DNA of 26,176 nucleotides from CAYQMF01 sp964418595 (GTDB taxonomy: Bacteria > Planctomycetota > UBA1135 > UBA2386): positions 1 through 26,176 of the forward strand of contig CAYQMF010000096.1 of assembly GCA_964418595.1 (NCBI GenBank), in the 5' to 3' direction. The notes below the pieces were generated by a model, which was not told the origin of the DNA, did not search any database, and was given only the letters and a program-made list of their open reading frames with translations. The position numbers and the translations under genes were made by a program. This document shows, piece after piece, positions 7,636 to 15,230 of the stretch. The stretch's first letter is position 1. Each line of letters begins with the position of its first letter.

Positions 7636-9084
7636 ATGACCGACCAGACGATCACCTGTCCCCGTTGCGGCACCGCATCGCGTCGCGACGACATGCCCGC
7701 GGGTCTCTGCCCGCGCTGCGTCCTCGCGGCGGCCGCGGAGCCGCAGGCGACGACCGCTGGCCGCGCCCCCGACCCGGTGCCGACCGCGGCCGAGCTCGCG
7801 CCGCTCTTTCCGGCCTACGAGATCCAGGCGCTGATCGGTCGCGGCGGGATGGGCGCCGTCTATCGCGCCCGCCACACGAACCTCGACCGTCTGGTGGCGA
7901 TCAAGGTGCTGCTGCCGAGGCTCACGCACGAGCCGGGGTTCGCCGAGCGCTTCGGGCGCGAGGCGCGGGCGCTGGCGCGGCTCGATCACCCGGGCATCGT
8001 GCGTGTGCACGACTTCGGCCAGGCGGGCGAGCTGTTCTTCCTGGTGATGGAGTACGTGGACGGCGTCAGCCTGCGCGAGCTCATGCGCCAGGGCCAGCTC
8101 AGCGCGCGCGAAGTGCTGGCCTTCATCCCGCAGCTCTGTGACGCCCTGCAGTACGCGCACGACCTCCGCGTCGTGCACCGCGACATCAAGCCCGAGAACC
8201 TCCTGGTCGACCAGGACGGGCGCGTGCGCATCGCCGACTTCGGCCTCGCCAAGCTACTCGGCGCGGAGACCGACGACGGCGGACTCACCGCGAGCGAGCA
8301 GGTCTTCGGCACGCCGCACTACATGTCGCCCGAACAACTGCGCGCGTCCGGCACCGTCGACCACCGCGCCGACATCTACTCGCTGGGCGTCGTTCTCTAC
8401 GAGATGCTCACCGGCAGCCTGCCGCTCGGTCACTTCGCAAAGCCATCGGAGCGGACTCCGGCCAACCGGGGCTTCGACGACGTGGTGTTGAAGTCGCTCG
8501 CCGCCGAGCCGGAGCAGCGCTACCAGCACGCGCGCGACGTGAAGCGCGACCTCGGACGGTCTGCCCCGGAGGATGCTGGCGCGCGCGTGCGAGCCAGGCG
8601 AGAACCGACGCCGCCCCGCACTGCCGGTGTCCCGGTGGGCCACTGCGTCGCGCTCGCGGTCGCCGTGCTCGCCTCGTTCCTGACCTGGGGCACGATCTAC
8701 AGCGGACCCGGGCGACCCGAACTCTTGGGTGGCTGGATCGTCGCCGAGATGTCGGCGTGGAACAGCAACGTCAACGGGATCCCGACATGGTTCGTCGTCG
8801 TGGGGCTCGCGGTGGCGGTCGGCCTCGCGATCGCCCGCGCGTTCGGGCAGCCGCCGCGACGCCTGGCGGTGCTGCTCCTCGTCGTCCTCGCGCTGCTCCT
8901 GTCGGTGGTGTGGTTCGCGACCCTGGTGGCCTCCGATCAAGCCGAGCCCGGGGCCGGCAATCTGCTCACCATGCTGAGCGCGACGTGGATCCTGATCGCC
9001 GAGATCCGCGCTGCGCTCGGCGCGAGTGCGCCTGCGGTCCGCCGCTTCGCACGACGGCACGCAGCGGCGCGCGCACAGGGTTGA
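7636..9084 (+). CDS. Serine/threonine protein kinase with N-terminal zinc ribbon and C-terminal membrane domain
   Basis: The 482-residue protein starts with a CPRC-type zinc ribbon (Cys8, Cys11, Cys25, Cys28). The kinase domain (about 61-308) has GRGGMGAVY (68-76), Lys90 (VAIKVL), HRDIKPEN (181-188), DFG (201-203) and SPE (231-233), so it should be active. A proline/arginine-rich linker leads to four likely membrane helices near 334-352, 384-402, 409-430 and 441-460. The domain is slightly shorter than usual after the APE-equivalent helix (LPLGHFAKPSERTPANRGFD), as in other planctomycete kinases of this type. It sits between two ECF sigma factor genes, so phosphorylation of one or both sigma factors is an attractive inference. 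It acts at the inner face of the cytoplasmic membrane. Confidence 0.93.
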   Translation: MTDQTITCPRCGTASRRDDMPAGLCPRCVLAAAAEPQATTAGRAPDPVPTAAELAPLFPAYEIQALIGRGGMGAVYRARHTNLDRLVAIKVLLPRLTHEPGFAERFGREARALARLDHPGIVRVHDFGQAGELFFLVMEYVDGVSLRELMRQGQLSAREVLAFIPQLCDALQYAHDLRVVHRDIKPENLLVDQDGRVRIADFGLAKLLGAETDDGGLTASEQVFGTPHYMSPEQLRASGTVDHRADIYSLGVVLYEMLTGSLPLGHFAKPSERTPANRGFDDVVLKSLAAEPEQRYQHARDVKRDLGRSAPEDAGARVRARREPTPPRTAGVPVGHCVALAVAVLASFLTWGTIYSGPGRPELLGGWIVAEMSAWNSNVNGIPTWFVVVGLAVAVGLAIARAFGQPPRRLAVLLLVVLALLLSVVWFATLVASDQAEPGAGNLLTMLSATWILIAEIRAALGASAPAVRRFARRHAAARAQG

Positions 9085-9164
9085 AACACGAAGGCAGCGG
9101 TCGGCCCGCAGGAATGCTTCCCGCCCTGCATCGAATCGGCGCACCGCGGCAACGAGCCTCACGC

Positions 9165-11732
9165 ATGCCCGATCCGACGATCACCTCCGACGCCGACGCC
9201 CTCACCGACCTGCGGTGGGTGCGCGCGCTGGCCCGGTCGCTGATCCGCGACCCGCATCGCGCCGACGATCTCGCGCAGGACGCGTGCCTCGCGGCGGTGC
9301 AGGGGCCACAGCCGCCGTCGCGGGCGTTCACCGCCGGCGTGATCCGCAACCTGTGGCGGCAGGCCCTGCGCACGGGCAGGCGCCGCCTCGCGCGCGAGAC
9401 GCGCGCCGCGCGCGAGGAGGGCGTGCCGGCCACCGACGAACTCGTCGCTCGCGCAGAGGCGCAACGCACGCTGATGGCAGAGGTGCTCGCGCTGGACGAG
9501 CCGTACCGCAGCACGCTGCTGCTGCGCTTCTTCGAAGGTCTCGCCCCGCGTGAGATCGCCCGTCGCACCGCCACCAAGGTCGCCACCGTGCAGAGCCGGC
9601 TCACCCGCGCGCTGCAGATCCTGCGTGCACGCCTCGACGTGGCGCACGGCCGGCAACGCTGGCTGAGCGCCCTCGCCCCTCTCCTCCCGGCCGCCTGGTG
9701 GCCGGTCGCAACCACGACAGCCATCTCCATGAAGACCAAGACCCTCGTCGTGGCCGCAAGCGTCGCGGTCGCCGTCTCATTCGGGGTGTATGCGACCTCC
9801 GGTCGCGCCGATGCCGTCGAAGCAGGCCTGGCGCCCGCCAGCAGCACGCTCACGAGCGTGGGCGGCACGGGCAATGAGGGCGCAGGTCTCGGCAGCGACG
9901 CCCACGCGCCGGGCGCGGCGACCCGCTCGCCCATCGCATCGCCCGCGGCACCGGTGCCAGGACCAGGCGACTCCGCCTTCCGCGCGCACGGCACCGTGTT
10001 CCTCGCCGACGGCACGCCGGGCCCAGGGATCGCGCTCGCCCTGCGCGATGCGCCCGGGGTCGAGGTCGCGCGGAGCGGGGCAGGGGGAGTGTTCGAGGTC
10101 GAAGCGCACGTCTCTCCCGTCGCGCTCGTCGCCGCCGATCCACGCTACGTGACGCTCCGCGAGGGTGTGTACCAGCGCGAGGCGCCGCAACGCGCCGTGG
10201 TGGTGGTCGCCCCCGGCTACGCGATCGGTGGTCGCGTCGTCGACGAGCACCAGCGGCCGTTGCCCGGGGCGCACCTTCGGCTGTCGCTGCCGGCGGACTG
10301 GGCAGCGCGCTTCGCGGAAGACCTGGAGGCGTCCCAAGGCGTCGGCTTCACCGCGCGCGCCGAGGCACTCGGTCGCTTTGCCTTCCCCAGCGTGCCGAAC
10401 GTGGCTGGCTCGAAGCTGCGCGTCGTCCTCGACGGCTACGCGAGCACCGAGCTGCCCGCACCCGACCTGGCGCGCGACGACCTCGAAGTGGTGCTGGCAG
10501 GACCCGCGGTGACGGCAACCGGCGCGCTGCGCGGCCGCGTGCTCACGCACGACGGCGAAGGCGCTGCGGGTGCGCGCGTCGCACTCGGGCTCACCTCCGC
10601 GCTCGCCGACGACCGTGGCTTCTTCGACCTCGACCTCCGGCGTGCGGTCACCAGCGAACAGCTCCGCGCGGTGACGAAGGGCTTCCAGCCAGCGATGCTC
10701 GACCGCCCGGCGGGCGGGACGTGGCCCGACTACGTCGAGCTCCGCCTCGGCCCTCCTTCACTGTGCATCCGCGGCGTGGTCGTCGACGCCGCCGGAACAC
10801 CCGTAGAGGGTGCACGCGTGTGGCCCGCCGACGTGACCACCTTCGGGATGCTCGGGATGATGCCGATGGAGGTCGAGGGCCTCGCCGCCGGCGCGACGAT
10901 CCCGCCGCAGGCGCTGGAGGCAGCGGCGAACCTGCCGGCGGAGGACGGGGACGGGGACTGGAACCACACCATGTCGCGCGCGAAGCCGCTCGCGTGCTGG
11001 AACTACGCCACCACCGACTCCGGCGGCCACTTCGAGCTGCTCGGCCTCGCGGCGCGCACCTACCGGCTGGAGGTGCTGGTCGACACGACCCTGCAACTCG
11101 CCACCAGTGCGCCGATCCCGGCGGGCACCGCCGATGCAAGGATCGCCCTGGGACGCCCGGAGGTCTGGGAGGAGTTCGGGGGCCGCGTCGCATGCGGCGG
11201 CGCGCCCGTGGCCAACGTCGAGGTGTCGTTGCGTAGGACGGCGCGCGACATCCAGGCACGCGCCTTCGGCGGGCGCGTCGTGCTGCGTTTCGACTTCCCC
11301 GGCGCGCGCACCCGCACCGACGCAGAGGGTCGGTTCACCCTGCGTGATGTCCCCAGGCACGGCTGCTTCCTGATGCTGAAGGGCGACGCGATCCTTCCCG
11401 CCAATCACCTCCTGGATCCGACCGCACGCGGCCAGGGCACCGAGATCGAGGTCGACGGACGCTGCCAGCTCCGCGTCGAGATCGCGCCCCCCCTCGATCG
11501 CGCCGACGCGATCGCCCTCGTCGACGGCAGGGGTGAGCCCCTCGACCTGCTGGTGCTGTCGTTCGGCAGCACCAGCGCGACGACGGACCTGCCGCTGCAC
11601 GCGGGCAAGTCGGCCGCGTTCTCGTGCAGCACGAAGGCTCGCCGCATCGTGCTGCTGAGGGAAGGCGAGCCCGTCGGTTCGATCGAGCTGCCGCCCCTGC
11701 GCGCCGGCGACTCGCACACCGTCGGACGCTGA
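9165..11732 (+). CDS. ECF sigma factor fused through a membrane span to carboxypeptidase-regulatory-like domains
   Basis: This 855-residue reading frame joins two kinds of protein. Residues 1-160 are an ECF sigma factor: region 2 (about 13-76, VRALARSLIRDPHRADDLAQ, then VIRNLWRQALRTGRRRLARE) and region 4 (about 100-158, LDEPYRSTLLLRFFEGLAPR, ATKVATVQSRLTRALQILRA). Residues 191-209 form one hydrophobic span (TLVVAASVAVAVSFGVYAT). The remaining 640 residues look exported and hold several carboxypeptidase-regulatory-like (beta-sandwich) repeats, for example IGGRVVDEHQRPLPGAHLRL, LRGRVLTHDGEGAAGARVAL, IRGVVVDAAGTPVEGARVWP and TRTDAEGRFTLRDV. The product would be a sigma factor tethered to the membrane with an outer sensor or adhesion region (inference). 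Met189 with the residues after it (MKTKTLVVAASVAVAVSFG) also resembles a signal peptide, so a separate exported product from an internal start at 9729 is possible. An ATG at 9114 would add 17 residues. Confidence 0.85.
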   Translation: MPDPTITSDADALTDLRWVRALARSLIRDPHRADDLAQDACLAAVQGPQPPSRAFTAGVIRNLWRQALRTGRRRLARETRAAREEGVPATDELVARAEAQRTLMAEVLALDEPYRSTLLLRFFEGLAPREIARRTATKVATVQSRLTRALQILRARLDVAHGRQRWLSALAPLLPAAWWPVATTTAISMKTKTLVVAASVAVAVSFGVYATSGRADAVEAGLAPASSTLTSVGGTGNEGAGLGSDAHAPGAATRSPIASPAAPVPGPGDSAFRAHGTVFLADGTPGPGIALALRDAPGVEVARSGAGGVFEVEAHVSPVALVAADPRYVTLREGVYQREAPQRAVVVVAPGYAIGGRVVDEHQRPLPGAHLRLSLPADWAARFAEDLEASQGVGFTARAEALGRFAFPSVPNVAGSKLRVVLDGYASTELPAPDLARDDLEVVLAGPAVTATGALRGRVLTHDGEGAAGARVALGLTSALADDRGFFDLDLRRAVTSEQLRAVTKGFQPAMLDRPAGGTWPDYVELRLGPPSLCIRGVVVDAAGTPVEGARVWPADVTTFGMLGMMPMEVEGLAAGATIPPQALEAAANLPAEDGDGDWNHTMSRAKPLACWNYATTDSGGHFELLGLAARTYRLEVLVDTTLQLATSAPIPAGTADARIALGRPEVWEEFGGRVACGGAPVANVEVSLRRTARDIQARAFGGRVVLRFDFPGARTRTDAEGRFTLRDVPRHGCFLMLKGDAILPANHLLDPTARGQGTEIEVDGRCQLRVEIAPPLDRADAIALVDGRGEPLDLLVLSFGSTSATTDLPLHAGKSAAFSCSTKARRIVLLREGEPVGSIELPPLRAGDSHTVGR

Positions 11733-11750
11733 GGGGCGCGGGCGCTGAGC

Positions 11751-12788
11751 CTACGTCACCGGCGCGTACGCGAACGTCACCGCGACGGCGCCGTGGTCGG
11801 ACACGATCCGCTGCGCGTCGTCGCTCTCCCGCTCATCGAGGTGGTCGTTGAGCACGCGCATGCCGCGGAACTCCCACTGCCGGCGGCGGCTGTGCGGGTG
11901 GAAGTGCGCCGACACGAACACCTGGTCGAAGGCCTCGTAGCGGCCGTTGAACACCAGCGTGTGCCGCTCGCTCGCCGGTCCACGCGGATCGACGAACTCC
12001 GCCGCGCGGTAGAGCGCGGCCTCGCCGCGCCGGCTCGCGGCCATGGGTTCATCGGGGAGCAGCGGCGGCTCCCCGGTGAGGATCGCGTGCGTGCGGCTCC
12101 CCGGCGAGTCGTTGACGTCGCCCATCACCACCACCGGCCGGCTGCCGGTGAGCGTGGCCTGCTCGACGAGGATGCGCAGCGCCCCGGCCTCGACCGTGCG
12201 CCGCACCGTCGACAGCACCTCGCCGACGGTGCGCAGGTGCGGGCGGATGACGGGCTCGCCCGCCTCCTGCGCGTCGACCTCCATCGGCAGCCGCGACTTC
12301 AGGTGCGCAACGAAGAACAGGATCGGGTCACCCTGCGGCGGACGCACCTCACAGCGCAGGACCGGCTTCGAGAAGCGCGCCATCTCGACCGCCATCTCGT
12401 AGTCGGGCGCGGGCTTCTCCTGCGGCCGCTTGCGCAGGACGAACCCCGGTGGGAACGCCGCAATCCACTGGTGTGCGCCGGCGACGCACGGCTTGCGCAC
12501 TGCCAGCGCGGTGCCGATCTCGTGGCCGACGGCGTTGGCCGCCCCGTTGGCGATCAGCGCGTGCGTGGCGCTCAGCCCCGCCTTGTCGAAGAGCTGGCGC
12601 AAGGCGCGCGGCGACCAGAGTTCCTGCAAACCGATCACGTCGGCGTCGAGGCGCGCGAGCACGTCGGCCAGCCAGGCGAGCTTCTTGTCGTACTCGGTCG
12701 ACGTGTACGACTTGCACCCGGGGTACATCGCCTCGTGCGGGAGCTGCAGGTTCTGCAGGTTGAGCGTGGCGATGCGCAGGCGGGTCAT
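11751..12788 (-). CDS. Endonuclease/exonuclease/phosphatase-family protein
   Basis: This 345-residue protein has the DNase I-like fold signatures in order: RIATLNLQNLQ (5-15), VIGLQELWSPRAL with Glu56, FFVAHLKSR with His162, VVVMGDVNDSPGS with Asp224 and Asn226, and VSDHGAVAVTF with Asp331-His332 at the end. These are the metal-binding and catalytic positions of the family, which cleaves phosphodiester bonds in nucleic acids or phospholipid and inositol head groups; the substrate cannot be assigned. No signal peptide is seen, so it is probably cytoplasmic. The start at 12788 (MTRLRIATLN) was chosen because the frame further upstream runs antisense through the tRNA terminator and the tRNA. It is convergent with the sigma fusion gene, with 18 bases between stops. 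Confidence 0.88.
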   Translation of the reverse strand: MTRLRIATLNLQNLQLPHEAMYPGCKSYTSTEYDKKLAWLADVLARLDADVIGLQELWSPRALRQLFDKAGLSATHALIANGAANAVGHEIGTALAVRKPCVAGAHQWIAAFPPGFVLRKRPQEKPAPDYEMAVEMARFSKPVLRCEVRPPQGDPILFFVAHLKSRLPMEVDAQEAGEPVIRPHLRTVGEVLSTVRRTVEAGALRILVEQATLTGSRPVVVMGDVNDSPGSRTHAILTGEPPLLPDEPMAASRRGEAALYRAAEFVDPRGPASERHTLVFNGRYEAFDQVFVSAHFHPHSRRRQWEFRGMRVLNDHLDERESDDAQRIVSDHGAVAVTFAYAPVT

Positions 12789-12810
12789 CGGGACCGGAAC
12801 AGTGGCGGCC

Positions 12811-12848
12811 AGGAAAAGAAGCGGGGCGGAGCCGAAGCTCCACCCCGC
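12811..12848 (-). terminator. Rho-independent terminator of tRNA-Leu, UUCG tetraloop
   Basis: On the minus strand a 12-bp stem (arms 12837-12848 and 12821-12832, one G-T wobble) closes a TTCG loop at 12833-12836 and is followed by TTCTTTTCCT at 12820-12811. Stem, stable tetraloop and T-rich tail are all present, three bases beyond the tRNA 3' end. It should end the tRNA transcript before the phosphatase-fold gene, whose start is 23 bases further on. Confidence 0.9.
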
Positions 12849-12850
12849 GA

Positions 12851-12939
12851 TGGTGCCGAGAACAGGACTTGAACCTGCACTCCCGTAAACGGGAACCAGC
12901 CCCTCAAGCTGGCGCGTCTGCCAATTCCGCCATCTCGGC
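12851..12939 (-). tRNA. tRNA-Leu (anticodon GAG)
   Basis: The 89-base sequence folds as a class II tRNA. The acceptor arms GCCGAGA and TCTCGGC pair over seven bases, with discriminator A and an encoded CCA end. The anticodon stem CCAGC/GCTGG closes the loop TTGAGGG, giving anticodon GAG, which reads CUC and CUU leucine codons. The long variable arm CCCGT-TT-ACGGG is typical of tRNA-Leu, and the T arm GCAGG/CCTGT holds TTCAAGT. Confidence 0.97.
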
Positions 12940-12958
12940 GTGCCTGGGAGGGGGCGAG

Positions 12959-12986
12959 AGAGTAGCGGGCAGGTTCCGGGTTTCAA
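12959..12986 (-). promoter_or_regulatory. Candidate promoter of tRNA-Leu
   Basis: On the minus strand TTGAAA (12986-12981) and TACTCT (12964-12959) stand 16 bases apart, a fair sigma-70-type match. Transcription would begin about 12 bases after the -10, several bases before the mature tRNA 5' end at 12939. Confidence 0.45.
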
Positions 12987-13065
12987 GCGCGTGGGGCGGG
13001 TGGCGTGGGGTCGGACTCACGGGGGCACGAGCGGGCCCCCCTCTTCTCCCGTCTCCCCGTTCCCC

Positions 13066-15108
13066 TCACCGCCAGTCGAAGAACGCCTTCCCCTGCAACT
13101 GGATGCTCTGCGCATCGAGCACCACCTGCATGTACGCAGCCGAGAAGATCCGGCACAGCCCGATGGTCTCCTCCAACGCCGCGCGATCCTGCGCCGAGTA
13201 CGCCCCCGCCTGCTTCGCCCACTGCGCCTGCAGCTCCGCGAACACATCGGCGTCGAACTTCGCCTTCTGCTCCGGCGGCAGCCCGGCCTGCGACCCGTAC
13301 TGCCGGTACCTCTCCTTCAGCACCTTCGCCGCGACCGTCGGCCGGTTCACCTCCGCCCAACCCGGGTCCATGCCCTCGCCGGCCTTGCGCGCGTACTCCC
13401 CCATCTCGACGAGCAGCTTCTCCAGCTCCGGGCCCTGCACGAGGCCGAACCCGTTGATCGACGCAGGCAGTTCCTCGAGCGACACGCGGGTCTCCTCGCG
13501 GCGCAGGATGGAACCCATGCGGCCGTCGCGCGCCGCGATCATGCGGTTCACCAGCGGGCTCGAGTTGCTGAGGATGAAGAACTGGTCGTAGAACAGGAAC
13601 GCCAGCGAACCGGTGCCTGGGATGTGCGGGTTGGTGCACTCGAGGATCTGGTCGGCGCGGCCCTCGAGCGGGTAGTGGTAGGCCGGCGCACCGAAGATCG
13701 TGCGGTGGTGCTCGTAGATCGCCTTCACCAGCCGGTCGACGATGGCCTTGCCGCCGGTGGGGCGAACCCAGAACACCCACGCGATCTGCGGCAGCGGCGT
13801 CGGGTCGGCGACGGTGATGCTGATGCCGTTGGCGGCGACCTTCTCGGGGAAGTTCTGGCGGAACACGAAGCCGGTGCGCGGCAGGAACGCCAGCTCCAGT
13901 TGTTGGAGCAGCTCGTCGGCGGACTTGTAGACACCGGTGCGCTTGATCGCGTCCTCGAAGAGCGTGCGCCAGTCGGGATCCATCGCCCGGTACATCTGGC
14001 GCAAGAACGGTCCCGCAGGCATGCGCATCGCCGCGAGTGCGCAGGCGTCCTGCGGCACCATCGCCAGGAACGGATCGAGCCACTCCTGCCGGCGCTGCGC
14101 CTCCGTGCGGAAGAAGTCGGACTGGAACGGCGTGTGCTCGTTCTGGTTGAGCATCACGCGCGCGATGAAGCCGAGGCGCGACGGTTCGAACAGGAGCGCG
14201 CCGCTCGCGAAGCGCCAGCCGGTGAGGTTGACGAAGGCGGCGAGCACGCGCTGGTTCATGCTCTCGGGGTGGTTGGCGTCGGGCCACCGGTCGTCCCAGG
14301 TGGTGATCGAGAACAGCTTCTCGGGGCGCAGGTACACCTCGAGCGCATCGGTGCCGTAGCCGGTTCGCGCCTCGATCCCGCGCAGGCGGTTCTCGATGCC
14401 GTCGCGGTAGTCGCTGCTGCTGCCCAGGGCGTCGAGGGTCGACTCGCCGCGCGCCAGCTTGAGCGACTTGTCGAGCAGCTCGCGATCGTTGCCGACCAGC
14501 ACGAGGTCGAGATGCCGCGCGGCGTACAGTGGCTGCCGCGACCCCTTGGGCGTGATCTTCAGCAGGTCTTCGTCGGCGGCGATCTCGATCCCCTGCGTGC
14601 GCGCGCGGTCCTGCACGAAACCGTAGCCGGACAGGCCGAACGCGACCTTCACCCGCCACGACACCCGCGCGTACATGCACCACGTCGACGTCGCGAGCGG
14701 CGCGCGCAGGGTGCCGGCGACCTGCACTTCGGTGCCGAGCACGTCGCGCATGAGGTTCAGGGGAGTGTCGCGCGCGACCGCCTCGATCTGGTCGCGCATG
14801 TCGCCGAGCACGCGCTCGATGTCCGAGTCGCGCTGCATCTGGCGGTAGCTCGGACCATTGCGGACCTTGTCCCACGCCACGGTCTTGCTGAACCGCTCCC
14901 AGAAGTGCGGCTCCGGGAAGGCCACGAAGTCGGCCGCGAGGTTCAGGCGGCGCATGAAGAAGTCGACCGACCGGGGCACCGCGTCGCGCAGGTCGCGGAC
15001 CTTGCCCTCGAACGGGTTGAAGATGAAGGCGACCACGAACAGGAGGCCGATCGCGACGAGGACGACGGCGACGATCGAGGTGACCTTGAGGAGCTTCTTG
15101 ACGCGCAT
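13066..15108 (-). CDS. Membrane-anchored protein of unknown function
   Basis: This 680-residue protein has a short basic N-terminus and one hydrophobic segment (about 9-30, VTSIVAVVLVAIGLLFVVAF) that should act as an uncleaved anchor, placing the remaining 650 residues outside the cytoplasm. The outer part is mixed alpha/beta with many aromatic residues, charged helices near its end, and no catalytic or metal motif I recognise. A short stretch (AARHLDLVLVGNDRELLDKS) resembles the solute- or substrate-evaluating proteins grouped as DUF3352, but not well enough to assign. The start was placed at MRVKKLLK because the frame upstream becomes a polyproline artefact antisense to the neighbouring glycine tract. 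It is divergent from the lipoprotein gene and may be co-regulated with it. Confidence 0.8.
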   Translation of the reverse strand: MRVKKLLKVTSIVAVVLVAIGLLFVVAFIFNPFEGKVRDLRDAVPRSVDFFMRRLNLAADFVAFPEPHFWERFSKTVAWDKVRNGPSYRQMQRDSDIERVLGDMRDQIEAVARDTPLNLMRDVLGTEVQVAGTLRAPLATSTWCMYARVSWRVKVAFGLSGYGFVQDRARTQGIEIAADEDLLKITPKGSRQPLYAARHLDLVLVGNDRELLDKSLKLARGESTLDALGSSSDYRDGIENRLRGIEARTGYGTDALEVYLRPEKLFSITTWDDRWPDANHPESMNQRVLAAFVNLTGWRFASGALLFEPSRLGFIARVMLNQNEHTPFQSDFFRTEAQRRQEWLDPFLAMVPQDACALAAMRMPAGPFLRQMYRAMDPDWRTLFEDAIKRTGVYKSADELLQQLELAFLPRTGFVFRQNFPEKVAANGISITVADPTPLPQIAWVFWVRPTGGKAIVDRLVKAIYEHHRTIFGAPAYHYPLEGRADQILECTNPHIPGTGSLAFLFYDQFFILSNSSPLVNRMIAARDGRMGSILRREETRVSLEELPASINGFGLVQGPELEKLLVEMGEYARKAGEGMDPGWAEVNRPTVAAKVLKERYRQYGSQAGLPPEQKAKFDADVFAELQAQWAKQAGAYSAQDRAALEETIGLCRIFSAAYMQVVLDAQSIQLQGKAFFDWR

Positions 15109-15119
15109 GTGGGCGGAGG

Positions 15120-15125
15120 AGCGTA
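15120..15125 (-). promoter_or_regulatory. Candidate -10 element (TACGCT) for the membrane-anchored protein
   Basis: TACGCT is followed by CCTCCGCCCAC and the ATG at 15108 on the minus strand. It fits the TANNCT plus CCGC pattern seen before several other genes here. The -35 region is weak. Confidence 0.35.
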
Positions 15126-15184
15126 AGGGTGAGGCGCGGTAGACGAAGGCCGGGCGGTGATCTTCCGGGCCGGGAGTGCGGGCT

Positions 15185-15230
15185 TGTTCGGTCGGGCCGA
15201 GCGCTGCCCCTGCAAGGGCACGACCGAACA
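15185..15230. promoter_or_regulatory. 10-bp inverted repeat abutting the lipoprotein start codon
   Basis: TGTTCGGTCG (15185-15194) is perfectly complementary to CGACCGAACA (15221-15230), whose last base is the A of the lipoprotein ATG. An inner pair TGCCC (15205-15209) and GGGCA (15216-15220) extends the right arm without a gap. It could be a repressor operator shared by the divergent genes, or an RNA hairpin masking the lipoprotein start. Confidence 0.55.
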
